A stretch of 64,000 nucleotides of DNA from Marinomonas atlantica (GCF_001639725.1 NZ_LTAW01000001.1:62001-126000), one strand, 5' to 3'. Counted from the stretch's first letter, positions 37,161 through 44,259 are shown. The notes: a model not told the origin generated them from the sequence alone. Numbers and translations: made by a program.

Positions 37161-38048
37161 TTATGAGGGTTTGAACCACGCTTGGCTATGGAGAAAGGCC
37201 ATCAACTCATCGCGTACCAGTGTTGCTCTGACAGATAAACTGCGGCGATACGGCCATACCACATAGATTTCGCGCGATCGACCACGCCATTCAGGTAGAA
37301 CACGCTTGAGCTGCCCTGCTTGTATCTCGTCATACACAAGACTTTCGGGTAAAAACGTCACCCCGTGCCCATGTTTGACGAGGTTAACCGAGATGCGCAT
37401 ATCATTGCAGGTGTGGCGATGGGTTTTATCGATGGTTTGCTCCGCGCCAGACGCATCGTTAATCAAATGCCACTCATTAAACAGCTGACCTGCAACACTT
37501 TGTGTTTGTTCCAGTTGTTCTATCGTCTCGGGAAAAGGTGACAGAGTGGGCGAAGCCACCAATATTCCTTGTATTTCACCCACCTTACGTTGAATTAACG
37601 ATTGATTGCTGGACTGACCAGAGCGCAAAGCGAGGTCCGCTTGAGTATCTTGTAAGCTTTGAAAATCATTACTCAGCTCAATACGCAGTGAAATTTGTGG
37701 GTATTTAATGGCGAACAGAGGCCAAAACTCATCCAACGGCCCCGCACCAAGGTTCGTTGGCGCGAGGATTTTCACCTCCCCTTCTAAGCTGTTTAGCGTG
37801 TTGTCCAAATCGGAGATACGTTGGTCGAGGGCTTCGATAAATTCCGCACACTCACGGTAATAAGACGCCCCCGTCGTTGTCAGCGTCAGGCCTTTGGTAG
37901 AGCGATGCAGCAACACCGAACCAAGGGTGCTTTCAAGATTCGCTATACGACGTGACACCGTTGCGATGGTCATACCCAACTTCTCGGCTGTCGCCGTCAG
38001 GCTTTTGGTTTGCGCCGCGGTGATAAAGATTTTTAGATCATCTAGCAT
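37161..38048 (-). CDS. LysR family regulator
   Basis: A 295-residue protein with the N-terminal winged helix (residues 1-60, FITAAQTKSLTATAEKLGMTIATVSRRIANLE) and the effector domain after about residue 90. The effector cannot be named. It is divergent from the DUF2798 gene and lies upstream of the TauE-like gene in the same direction, so both are possible targets. Confidence 0.87.
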   Translation of the reverse strand: MLDDLKIFITAAQTKSLTATAEKLGMTIATVSRRIANLESTLGSVLLHRSTKGLTLTTTGASYYRECAEFIEALDQRISDLDNTLNSLEGEVKILAPTNLGAGPLDEFWPLFAIKYPQISLRIELSNDFQSLQDTQADLALRSGQSSNQSLIQRKVGEIQGILVASPTLSPFPETIEQLEQTQSVAGQLFNEWHLINDASGAEQTIDKTHRHTCNDMRISVNLVKHGHGVTFLPESLVYDEIQAGQLKRVLPEWRGRSREIYVVWPYRRSLSVRATLVRDELMAFLHSQAWFKPS

Positions 38049-38155
38049 TTTGCATATTTGTAAAAAGGGTTCTTAAAAGTGTCTATTTTTACCAATATAG
38101 CGATTTGTTATGCTGTATGCATTGTTAAACTTATGCAGTAACGCAGAGGCTTCCT

Positions 38156-38371
38156 ATGAAACACCGTATTATTTTCGCCACCATGATGTCTTTTGTGCTG
38201 TCGTTGTTAATGTCCGCTTGGATTACGTTTTTGAACATCGGACTGCACCCCGATTTTGTATCATTCTGGATGCACGCATGGGTATTGGCTTGGCCGGCGG
38301 CGGGTGTGATTTCTTTTTTATTCGCGCCTTTCTTGCATCAGCTGGCCCATCGCATAGCGGAGAAAGTGTAA
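38156..38371 (+). CDS. DUF2798 small membrane protein
   Basis: A 71-residue protein with two membrane segments (about 5-25 and 38-58), typical of DUF2798. MSFVLSLLMSAWITFLN and FWMHAWVLAWPAA mark the family. The function is unknown. It ends 19 bases before the convergent repair gene. Confidence 0.75.
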   Translation: MKHRIIFATMMSFVLSLLMSAWITFLNIGLHPDFVSFWMHAWVLAWPAAGVISFLFAPFLHQLAHRIAEKV

Positions 38372-38390
38372 GCCCTGAAAAGACGCCGGT

Positions 38391-40259
38391 TTAATGGACG
38401 CCTTCCAGTTCCAATAGCACGGCTTTGCGTTCTAGCCCGCCGGCATAGCCAGTAAGTTTGCCGTTGCTGCCAATGACGCGATGGCACGGTACTACAATGG
38501 AAATAGGGTTTTTGCCATTGGCTAGACCCACCGCGCGCACGCCTTTGGGGTTGTCGATGGCATTTGCGATGTCTTTATAGCTGCGCGTTTCACCAAAAGG
38601 TATGGCGCAGAGCGCTTGCCAGACACTTTGCTGAAACGGCGTCCCTTGAGCCGTCAAAGGCAAATCAAACACCGTCAGCTGGCCCGCAAAATATGCGTCG
38701 AGCTGGCGGCTGGCTTCGATGGTTAGCTCAGATGGGTTTGACGTGTGCGCGCCCGACGCTTCGACAAATCGAATCGCCGTAATGCCCTCCTCTGTTGCTT
38801 GAATATGAATCAGTCCACATGGGCTTTGAAGATATTGGTTGTACATAGCAGGTTCCTTATTTTTGATGACATCGGCCATGTGCCACAACTGAATGGCTAA
38901 ATAACTGCGCCAAGGGGCCGCGCGCTCAGGTTGAATCGGCAGCGTCTCGGTCATAGTGCGCACGATTAAGTCGCCCGCTAACGTTCTGTCTGGGTCGCTT
39001 AGCCCGCGCATCATTATATAATCCAGCGTCCAAGGGCCAATGCCTTTTAACGCTAAAACAGCGTCGGGCGCAAAGTTTTCAGAGGCGGTGGTGGCCATAT
39101 AGTGGGCAAACGCCCGCAAGGTGTTTTTTCTGGCTTGAGGCATTTTTAAGAAGTCTAGGTCACTGGACGCGACCGCCTCTGGCGTCGGAAACGTCCGCCC
39201 GAAACCATTGTCTTGCCCTAAGGCTTGAGTCAGTGTATTAACTTGGTAAATGGCCGCTTTCACCGCCACTTGCTGACCTAAAATGGCTCGGCACCCCGCT
39301 TCAAACACACTCCAAACACCGGGTAACCGCAGCCCTTCAACCGCCTCATTGGGGCTGATGCCCGCCGACAAGAGCGCTTGGAAAATGACATCAGGATCGG
39401 CATTAAGGTCGAGCACGCGCGTTAACGTCGCCAGTATGTTAGGCGCCGCTTGCAACGTATTGATGGATAAGCTCACTGCAAACCCATTATGCTCGGGTTG
39501 ATGCTGAGCGTGTATCCAACCATTGACGTCATCCTCGCTAAATACGCGTCGATAGCTGTTATCACGCACCTCTTCTACTTCGGTAATAGCACGCTTACGC
39601 AAAAAATCCCGAACCACCGCCCATTGGTAAGGCGGTCGATAAGCAAGAAAGAGCGTTAACTGAGGCACAGCTTGTTCCAACCCGTCGGTGTTGGCGCGAC
39701 GCAGTTGCGAAGGGGTTAGTGACCAATGGCTTTTCATCACACTCTGCAAACGTCTGGCAGAGTGAAAGCCAACGCTCGATGCCACTTCATCAATGGGCAA
39801 ATTGGTTTGCTGCAACAGACGCTTAGCAAACATCAGCTGGTGGTAAAGCTGGACACTCTTAGGCGACAGCCCCAACTCGGCATGGATCAGCTTATGCAAG
39901 TAACGCTCGGAGATGCCCAAACGCTCGGCAATCGTGCTAATCGGCTCGGGTGGTAGAGTCGACAGCAGCGTTTGCGCTCGCGTGGCTGTGGTCTGAACGC
40001 CCTGCCAAGCACAGGAACCGGGCGCACTGTCAGGTCGGCAACGTAAGCACGGACGATACCCATCGCGCATGGCTTCAAGTGCTTGTTGGTAGTAGGTAAC
40101 GTTGGATTCCTTCGGCAAACGCGCCGGACAAATAGGACGACAGAAAATCCCCGTGCATTTGACCGCCACGAAAAATGTCCCATCAAAGCGCGGATCACGC
40201 GCCAGCCTTGCTTGCTGAAAGGCCGACCGCTGCTGACTAGAAAGCGTATTACTGCTCAT
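38391..40259 (-). CDS. Ada-AlkA-Ogt triple fusion DNA repair protein
   Basis: A 622-residue protein. Residues 1-80 are the Ada zinc domain (CTGIFCRPICPAR and RPCLRCRPD). Residues 95-190 are an AraC-type helix-turn-helix (ISERYLHKLIHAELGLSP, VASSVGFHSARRLQSVM). Residues 200-465 are the AlkA glycosylase, with helix-hairpin-helix LKGIGPWTLDYIMM and catalytic Asp in AGDL. Residues 472-622 are the Ogt methyltransferase with the acceptor cysteine in PCHRVIG. The fusion is direct. AAGGA stands seven bases ahead of the internal ATG at 38846, so Ogt may also be made alone. It should act on alkylated bases and may regulate itself. Confidence 0.92.
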   Translation of the reverse strand: MSSNTLSSQQRSAFQQARLARDPRFDGTFFVAVKCTGIFCRPICPARLPKESNVTYYQQALEAMRDGYRPCLRCRPDSAPGSCAWQGVQTTATRAQTLLSTLPPEPISTIAERLGISERYLHKLIHAELGLSPKSVQLYHQLMFAKRLLQQTNLPIDEVASSVGFHSARRLQSVMKSHWSLTPSQLRRANTDGLEQAVPQLTLFLAYRPPYQWAVVRDFLRKRAITEVEEVRDNSYRRVFSEDDVNGWIHAQHQPEHNGFAVSLSINTLQAAPNILATLTRVLDLNADPDVIFQALLSAGISPNEAVEGLRLPGVWSVFEAGCRAILGQQVAVKAAIYQVNTLTQALGQDNGFGRTFPTPEAVASSDLDFLKMPQARKNTLRAFAHYMATTASENFAPDAVLALKGIGPWTLDYIMMRGLSDPDRTLAGDLIVRTMTETLPIQPERAAPWRSYLAIQLWHMADVIKNKEPAMYNQYLQSPCGLIHIQATEEGITAIRFVEASGAHTSNPSELTIEASRQLDAYFAGQLTVFDLPLTAQGTPFQQSVWQALCAIPFGETRSYKDIANAIDNPKGVRAVGLANGKNPISIVVPCHRVIGSNGKLTGYAGGLERKAVLLELEGVH

Positions 40260-40359
40260 CCCAATTACCCATCAAAAAAGAGTGTCAGCAACAGTGTAAA
40301 TCAACACACCCGAAAACATGCGACGAAATCGGAACTCAATAGAAACCCGCTTCTCATCT

Positions 40360-40630
40360 GATGGTGGGAGATGCCATGCATTTGCTTCGCTTGCGCAATG
40401 TCTCGTGCCGAGACCGTCAGCGCGAATCAAACGCATGACATCGCTTAGAAAGGCGTTTGTACGACCTTGCTGCGCGAGGGAATCCTCCCCCGCTTCGCAT
40501 CTAACCTGCTGGTTTGCAATGCCACGCATTTGCTTCGCTTGCGCAATGTCTCGTTCCGAGACCGTCAGCACGAATCAAACGCACGGCATCGCTTAGCAAA
40601 GCATTTGTACGACCCGATTGTATCGGGGAT
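40360..40630. repeat. Large palindromic repeat block, TCTCG-hairpin family (2 units)
   Basis: Two units (40373-40439 and 40521-40587) of a 67-bp imperfect palindrome that starts GCCATGCATTTGCTTCGC and ends in its near complement. Each unit has the inner hairpin TCTCG-TGC-CGAGA or TCTCG-TTC-CGAGA. Spacers hold two further hairpins, CTGCGCG-type and CCGAT-TGT-ATCGG. At least eight units occur in the window. The 390-base gap between the repair gene and the toxin gene is mostly this block. Confidence 0.85.
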
Positions 40631-40650
40631 AAAATGATAGCTAGGAGTAT

Positions 40651-40914
40651 TCACTCCCCGTAATGTGACCGTGCTCTGATAATCACCACGACACAGCGGC
40701 CATTCTCGATCCGGTAGACGATTCTGTCTTGAAAGCTTAAGCGAACCGAGTAATAGCCCTTGAAGTCGCCGACGAGTGGCTTGCCAGTTTCAGGAGCGAC
40801 AGAGATTTTGTAGCGCAGAATATCTTTTAGCTTGTCCTTAAGCTTTGGGGTTAGCTTGGAAATATCCTTTTGCGCCTGCTTGGTGAATTCTATTTGGTAG
40901 GACTTCTCTGTCAC
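40651..40914 (-). CDS. RelE/ParE family toxin
   Basis: An 87-residue RelE-type mRNA interferase candidate. The start YQIEFTKQAQKDISKL and the end VYRIENGRCVVVIIRARSHYGE are typical, with basic residues in the fold. The antitoxin gene ends inside its start (4-base overlap), the usual antitoxin-first order. The pair lies between two blocks of the large palindromic repeat (40360-40630 and 41279-41560). Confidence 0.87.
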   Translation of the reverse strand: MTEKSYQIEFTKQAQKDISKLTPKLKDKLKDILRYKISVAPETGKPLVGDFKGYYSVRLSFQDRIVYRIENGRCVVVIIRARSHYGE

Positions 40915-41171
40915 AGAGGTTCCCCAAACACATCGTCAAAGCTATCTGTTTGGCCTTCATCGGCCTCTTTAACAGATTGATCGAATGTCTGTTTAAAATG
41001 GGGTTGTGACAGCAAATGTAGCGTTTCCTGCAAGCTTTCGTAGTCTTCTGCAGACATGATCACCGCATTACCAGTTTTATGTTGTACCTCAATGATCTCG
41101 TGCTGCTGATTGGTTTGCTTAATCAACTCGAAAAATGATTTTCGAGCTTCTGTCGCCGTCATGGTTACCAT
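40911..41171 (-). CDS. Phd/YefM family antitoxin
   Basis: An 86-residue antitoxin. MTATEARKSFFELIKQTNQ is the N-terminal DNA-binding part and NAVIMSAEDYESLQETLHLL the conserved middle; the acidic C-terminus would cover the toxin. The direct repeat CGTACCA (41191-41197 and 41203-41209), just upstream, is a plausible operator. Confidence 0.88.
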   Translation of the reverse strand: MVTMTATEARKSFFELIKQTNQQHEIIEVQHKTGNAVIMSAEDYESLQETLHLLSQPHFKQTFDQSVKEADEGQTDSFDDVFGEPL

Positions 41172-41190
41172 GATGAATATCCTCTATTAA

Positions 41191-41209
41191 CGTACCATAA
41201 AGCGTACCA
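41191..41209. promoter_or_regulatory. Direct repeat CGTACCA, possible antitoxin operator
   Basis: Two copies of CGTACCA are 12 bases apart, about one helical turn, and lie 20-38 bases ahead of the antitoxin start. Antitoxin dimers often bind such repeats to control their own operon. Confidence 0.5.
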
Positions 41210-41278
41210 CTTAGTATTTTGAGAAGTATATTAGTATTTAGCTATTCAGATAAACTATTGGTCTCTTTTTAAGCTATC

Positions 41279-41560
41279 GGGGACTCGTTGTACGACCTCG
41301 CTGTGCGAGGGAATCCGCCCCCGCTCCGCTTCACATCTGTTGGTTTGCAATGCGTTTGTACGACCCAGTTGTATCGGGGACACGTTGTACGACCTCGCTG
41401 CGCGAGGGAATCCGCCCCCGCTTCGCATCTAACCTACTGGTTTGCAATGCCATGCATTTGCTTCGCTTACGCAATGTCTCGTTCCGAGACCGTCAGCGCG
41501 AATCAAACGCATGACATCGCTTAGCAAAGCATTTGTACGACCCGATTGTATCGGGGGCAT
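41279..41560. repeat. Large palindromic repeat block, TCTCG-hairpin family (1 full unit plus partial units)
   Basis: This block holds one full unit with TCTCGTTCCGAGA near 41481 and at least two partial units with GTTGTACGACCTCGCTG. The 3' end, TTTGTACGACCCGATTGTAT, is as in the block at 40360. Together the two blocks enclose the toxin-antitoxin pair. It is followed by the conserved 137-bp block. Confidence 0.82.
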
Positions 41561-41582
41561 TGCAGCGTGCTAGATGATAATA

Positions 41583-41719
41583 AGCAGGGTTCAACCTACT
41601 ATCAGCCTGTTTTGATTGGCACTCATTTGAAAATAGATTAGTGTGTCAGCATAGCGTCAAGGAAGACGAGAGCTACACATCTTCTCCTCTCCCTGACTCG
41701 CACGGTTATTTAGAAAAAC
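41583..41719. repeat. Conserved 137-bp block, copy 1
   Basis: The sequence from GCAGGGTTCAAC to GCACGGTTATTTAGAAAAAC is repeated with few changes at 58648-58785. Core parts are GGCACTCATTTGAAAATAGA and CAGCATAGCGTCAAGGAAG. Both copies lie between a large palindromic repeat block and an attC-like site. I see no coding frame in it. From 41720 to 41808 the sequence is A/T-rich, with a hairpin GTTTAGCAC at 41785-41815. Confidence 0.82.
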
Positions 41720-41808
41720 GCGCATACTTGTTTTTACAGTGAGAGAGCGCCTAAAGATTCTTTTTAACCCTTTAATAATCAAATGTTTAGCACACTTAGT
41801 CTTGAAGT

Positions 41809-41874
41809 GCTAAACATAATAACGAGCACGCACGGTGTGTATAAACGAGCATGCGAACTATTAAGCTGTTAGGC
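41809..41874. other. attC-like recombination site, left end of cassette island 1
   Basis: A degenerate R'' box GCTAAAC and the core site GTTAGGC (R', GTTRRRY type) are 66 bp apart, with GCACGC/GCATGC arms between them. It is less regular than the site at 43062. The same arrangement is seen at 58870-58940. Confidence 0.55.
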
Positions 41875-41925
41875 CCCCTATCGAGTATCACCAAAATATT
41901 CAACATCTTTAATGGAGTTTTAAAG

Positions 41926-42507
41926 ATGGAAACAAATCTAATTGAAGTTCATGGAAACTGGGAAGATGGTTATGTATTAGATCGTCATACGATCCATAGT
42001 GAAATTGTCGGACATAATAGCTCTGGTTATCCTATATGGGATAACACTCGTTCAGAAGTCGGAGAGGCAATATATCAACTTAAATATCAAGGAAATGATG
42101 TAGGAGTTGATGAATTAGCAGAAACTATGGCTGAAATGATTGATGAACAATTTGGTGAAGTTGATGCGATCATTCCTCTCTCCCCGTCTAAAGCTAGAGC
42201 AGTTCAGCCTGTTTCTTTACTTGCTAATGCAGTAGCAGATGAGCTTGGTATAGATTGCATAGAGGATGTTCTTGTAAAAAATGGAACAACTCAGCAAATG
42301 AAAGATCTATCTTCCAAGGAAGAGCGAATGGAAGCTCTGCTTGGCTGCTTCTCTGTGATTGATAACCTCGATGACGTACATGATATAGTTCTACTCGATG
42401 ATCTATTTTCATCTGGCAGTACTATGGAAGCAGCAACATTAGTACTTCGTGAGTATGATAAAATAGATAACATTTATGTTGCAGCATTTACGAAAACGAG
42501 GTCGTAA
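41926..42507 (+). CDS. Phosphoribosyltransferase (ComF-like), cassette gene
   Basis: A 193-residue protein with the PRPP-binding loop VLLDDLFSSGSTMEAAT near residue 155 and VDAIIPLSPSKARAVQPV near 87, as in ComF-type phosphoribosyltransferases. I chose the ATG at 41926 with GGAG upstream. It lies in an integron-like cassette between two attC-like sites, its sequence is more A/T-rich than the core genes, and it is translationally coupled to the next gene (TAATG overlap). The substrate is unknown. Biosynthetic amidophosphoribosyltransferases are much longer, so that role is unlikely. Confidence 0.8.
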   Translation: METNLIEVHGNWEDGYVLDRHTIHSEIVGHNSSGYPIWDNTRSEVGEAIYQLKYQGNDVGVDELAETMAEMIDEQFGEVDAIIPLSPSKARAVQPVSLLANAVADELGIDCIEDVLVKNGTTQQMKDLSSKEERMEALLGCFSVIDNLDDVHDIVLLDDLFSSGSTMEAATLVLREYDKIDNIYVAAFTKTRS

Positions 42508-43061
42508 TGACAACTGTATTTATATCAGGCTCAATGCGAATAAAGAAACTTGACGTAAAGGTACTTGAGCGTCTAGACAATATTATTTCTTTAGGACACA
42601 AAGTAATCGTGGGCGATGCTGATGGAGTTGACAGCTCCATTCAAGACTATTTAAAAACAAAAGAATATCTTAATGCCGTAGTTTATTGTACTGGCGATAA
42701 TCCACGAAATAATTTAGCAAATTGGCAGACAAATAATATTTATTCAAAATACGAGTCTGGCACTAGAGCGTATTTCACTGAAAAAGATTTAAAAATGGCT
42801 GATGATTGTGACTTGGGTCTTATGGTGTGGGATACTAAAAGCACAGGTACATTGAGTAATACTCTTGAGCTTCTTTCTCAGAAAAAAGTCTCTTTAGTCT
42901 TCATTAACAAAGAAAAAATATTCCACAAAGTGAAAACACCTGAAGACTTGGAGCAACTAATTAAATTCATGAGTCCCTCTGCTTATGAAAAAGCAGATAA
43001 AAAACTATCTTTACAAAACAAAATAGCTAAATTAAAACACGAGCAGGGAGCACTGTTTTAG
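42507..43061 (+). CDS. SLOG/Rossmann-like nucleotide-binding protein, cassette gene
   Basis: A 184-residue protein. TVFISGSMRI at the start and VIVGDADGVDSSIQDYL near residue 35 look like the SLOG (DprA/LOG-related) superfamily, which binds or cuts nucleotide derivatives. The DCDLGLMVWDTKSTGT stretch near 110 is conserved in proteins of this kind. The start codon overlaps the stop of the phosphoribosyltransferase gene, so both are made together. The attC site begins one base after its stop, as expected for a cassette. Function is inferred from similarity; I cannot name it. Confidence 0.72.
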   Translation: MTTVFISGSMRIKKLDVKVLERLDNIISLGHKVIVGDADGVDSSIQDYLKTKEYLNAVVYCTGDNPRNNLANWQTNNIYSKYESGTRAYFTEKDLKMADDCDLGLMVWDTKSTGTLSNTLELLSQKKVSLVFINKEKIFHKVKTPEDLEQLIKFMSPSAYEKADKKLSLQNKIAKLKHEQGALF

Positions 43062-43181
43062 GCCTAACAAGAAAATCCAGGCGACCCTAACCGCTGCGCG
43101 GCTTTTGGTGCTTGCTCGCTTCGCGGCATTTTAGTACCAAAATCCACACATCGGTTCGGTCGCCTGATTTGAGCGTTAGGA
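43062..43181. other. attC site of cassette 1
   Basis: R'' GCCTAAC (43062-43068) and R' GTTAGGA (43175-43181) are joined by a long imperfect palindrome. The L'' and L' arms CAGGCGACC and GGTCGCCTG are perfect complements, and further pairs (ACCG/CGGT, CTTTTGGT/ACCAAAA) extend the stem. Size, 120 bp, and layout match integron attC sites of the VCR type. Confidence 0.9.
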
Positions 43182-43193
43182 GTCTTTCAAAGC

Positions 43194-43268
43194 ATGGAAT
43201 ACAGTTTGGAATTTTCAGAAAGGCTAATCGAATCAGCTGATGCTGTTTTTCATAACTATTCTAAGTAA
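43194..43268 (+). pseudogene. Truncated cassette gene after attC
   Basis: A 24-codon frame (MEYSLEFSERLIESADAVFH...) starts 13 bases after the attC core, the usual place for the next cassette gene. It is cut off at the first copy of the 31-bp tandem repeat, which supplies the stop codon. It is probably the beginning of a longer gene lost when the repeats arrived. Confidence 0.5.
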
Positions 43269-43355
43269 TTGGGGTCAGATGAAAAATAGCCGTAAGTAAT
43301 TGGGGTCAGATGAAAAATAGCCGTAAGTAATCGGGGTCAGATGAAAAATAGCCGT
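43263..43355 (+). repeat. Three tandem 31-bp repeats with GGGGTCAGATGAAAAATAG
   Basis: Three direct copies of a 31-bp unit (43263-43293, 43294-43324, 43325-43355) differ at a single base. The unit contains GGGGTCAGATGAAAAATAG. There are no spacers between units, so this is not a CRISPR. Single copies of the same motif stand at eight or more other places in the accessory regions, all in the same orientation. Confidence 0.93.
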
Positions 43356-43370
43356 AACTGTCCACCCCGC

Positions 43371-43646
43371 TCACCGCTTCTTAACTTCCAACCCCAGCTC
43401 AAATCCGCAGGCTTTGGCGTATTTAAGTAACGTCAGCCAGCTTGGGTTGGCGTTGCCTCGCTCTAGTCGGCTAATGTTGCTTTTTTGCGTGTGCATACGT
43501 TCGGCGACTTGTTCTTGAGTAAGGCCAGCTTTGGTGCGCATGGAAAGCAGTTGATCGATTAAGGAAAACTCGCTTTCTAAGTTGTGGTATTCATCACGTA
43601 CCTCAGGATTCGACAAAGCACGTTGTTTGAGATCTTTTAAACTCAT
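43371..43646 (-). CDS. higA: HigA-like antitoxin with XRE helix-turn-helix
   Basis: A 91-residue antitoxin with a Cro/C1-type DNA-binding domain (LTQEQVAERMHTQKSNISRLERG). It follows the toxin gene with a 4-base overlap, the toxin-first order usual for higBA. The gene ends 15 bases from the tandem repeats. Remnants of similar antitoxin genes are at 44887 and 61303, also next to the same repeat. Confidence 0.88.
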   Translation of the reverse strand: MSLKDLKQRALSNPEVRDEYHNLESEFSLIDQLLSMRTKAGLTQEQVAERMHTQKSNISRLERGNANPSWLTLLKYAKACGFELGLEVKKR

Positions 43647-43945
43647 TTCGATTGCACCTCTTTTTGTCTCTGCTTGGCTATGCTCAATTCTTTTTTAGGC
43701 GTCTTTTGGCTTTTTTTGACAAATGCATGCAAGACTATAATTTCATTACCTTTTAAGTAGCAAAACAAGCCTCGTCCAATACCTTCCTGTGCTTTTGTCC
43801 GTATCTCGAATAATCCATCGCCCATCGGCTCTGTATGGGGACGCTCCATAAGCTCTAATAATCGAATCATTCTTGCTTGTATTTTGGGTGGCATTGATAA
43901 AATTGACTCTTCAACGCCACTGTAAAACTGTAACTTCCAACTCAT
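43643..43945 (-). CDS. higB: HigB/Gp49-like RelE toxin
   Basis: A 100-residue toxin with WKLQFYSGVEESILSMP at the start, LMERPHTEPMGDGLFEIRTK in the middle and the basic stretch HAFVKKSQKTPKKELSIAK, all typical of phage-derived Gp49/HigB proteins. I chose the ATG at 43945, which has GGAGG upstream. The upstream palindrome at 43963 is the likely operator for HigA. Confidence 0.88.
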   Translation of the reverse strand: MSWKLQFYSGVEESILSMPPKIQARMIRLLELMERPHTEPMGDGLFEIRTKAQEGIGRGLFCYLKGNEIIVLHAFVKKSQKTPKKELSIAKQRQKEVQSK

Positions 43946-43962
43946 GATTCCCTCCATGAAAA

Positions 43963-43980
43963 GTTATCCTTTATGATAAC
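43963..43980. promoter_or_regulatory. Palindromic operator of higBA
   Basis: GTTATC and GATAAC are perfect complements with a 6-base spacer, 17 bases before the higB start. This is a suitable site for repression by HigA. Confidence 0.6.
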
Positions 43981-44025
43981 TTTGGTTGGTTGTTTTTTCA
44001 ACAATCCTATTAGTGCTAAAACCAG

Positions 44026-44052
44026 AAGTAATTTGGGTCAGATGAAAAATAG
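44026..44052 (+). repeat. GGGTCAGATGAAAAATAG motif, single copy
   Basis: AAGTAATTTGGGTCAGATGA and seven further bases match the 31-bp unit with one change. It closes the higBA module on its upstream side, with the tandem copies on the other side. Confidence 0.88.
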
Positions 44053-44060
44053 TCCCAATA

Positions 44061-44259
44061 ATTGTTCCAACAAATGACCAAGTAAAAGAAGCATTGGATA
44101 TTCTTGGCATGGATCACGATAGTTTCCAGTGCTCCTACTGTGGTGCTATTGCTTCGGCGTGGAATCGCTTGCGTTAAGTGCAATCAACTACGCGCTTGCA
44201 GAGCCGGACGCTCTTACCTCACGCCGGTTATTGTGGCATTAGCAGCTACTGTAAAGTGA
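44061..44259 (+). pseudogene. HNH endonuclease remnant
   Basis: The frame at 44061-44177 reads VPTNDQVKEALDILGMD and then FQCSYCGAIASAWNR before a stop; a shifted frame from 44170 has CVKCNQLRA and ends at 44259. The two CxxC pairs resemble the zinc ribs of an HNH nuclease with the active-site stretch deleted between them. There is no start codon, and a repeat copy directly precedes it. It is a broken gene. Confidence 0.5.

Noticed and set aside
41785-41815. Terminator at the hairpin GTTTAGCAC/GTGCTAAAC
   Set aside because: No gene ends just before it and no T run follows. It overlaps the R'' box of the attC-like site and is better seen as part of that structure.
43263-43355. CRISPR array (three tandem 31-bp repeats)
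   Set aside because: The units follow one another without spacers, and no cas genes are present. They are tandem copies of a dispersed motif.
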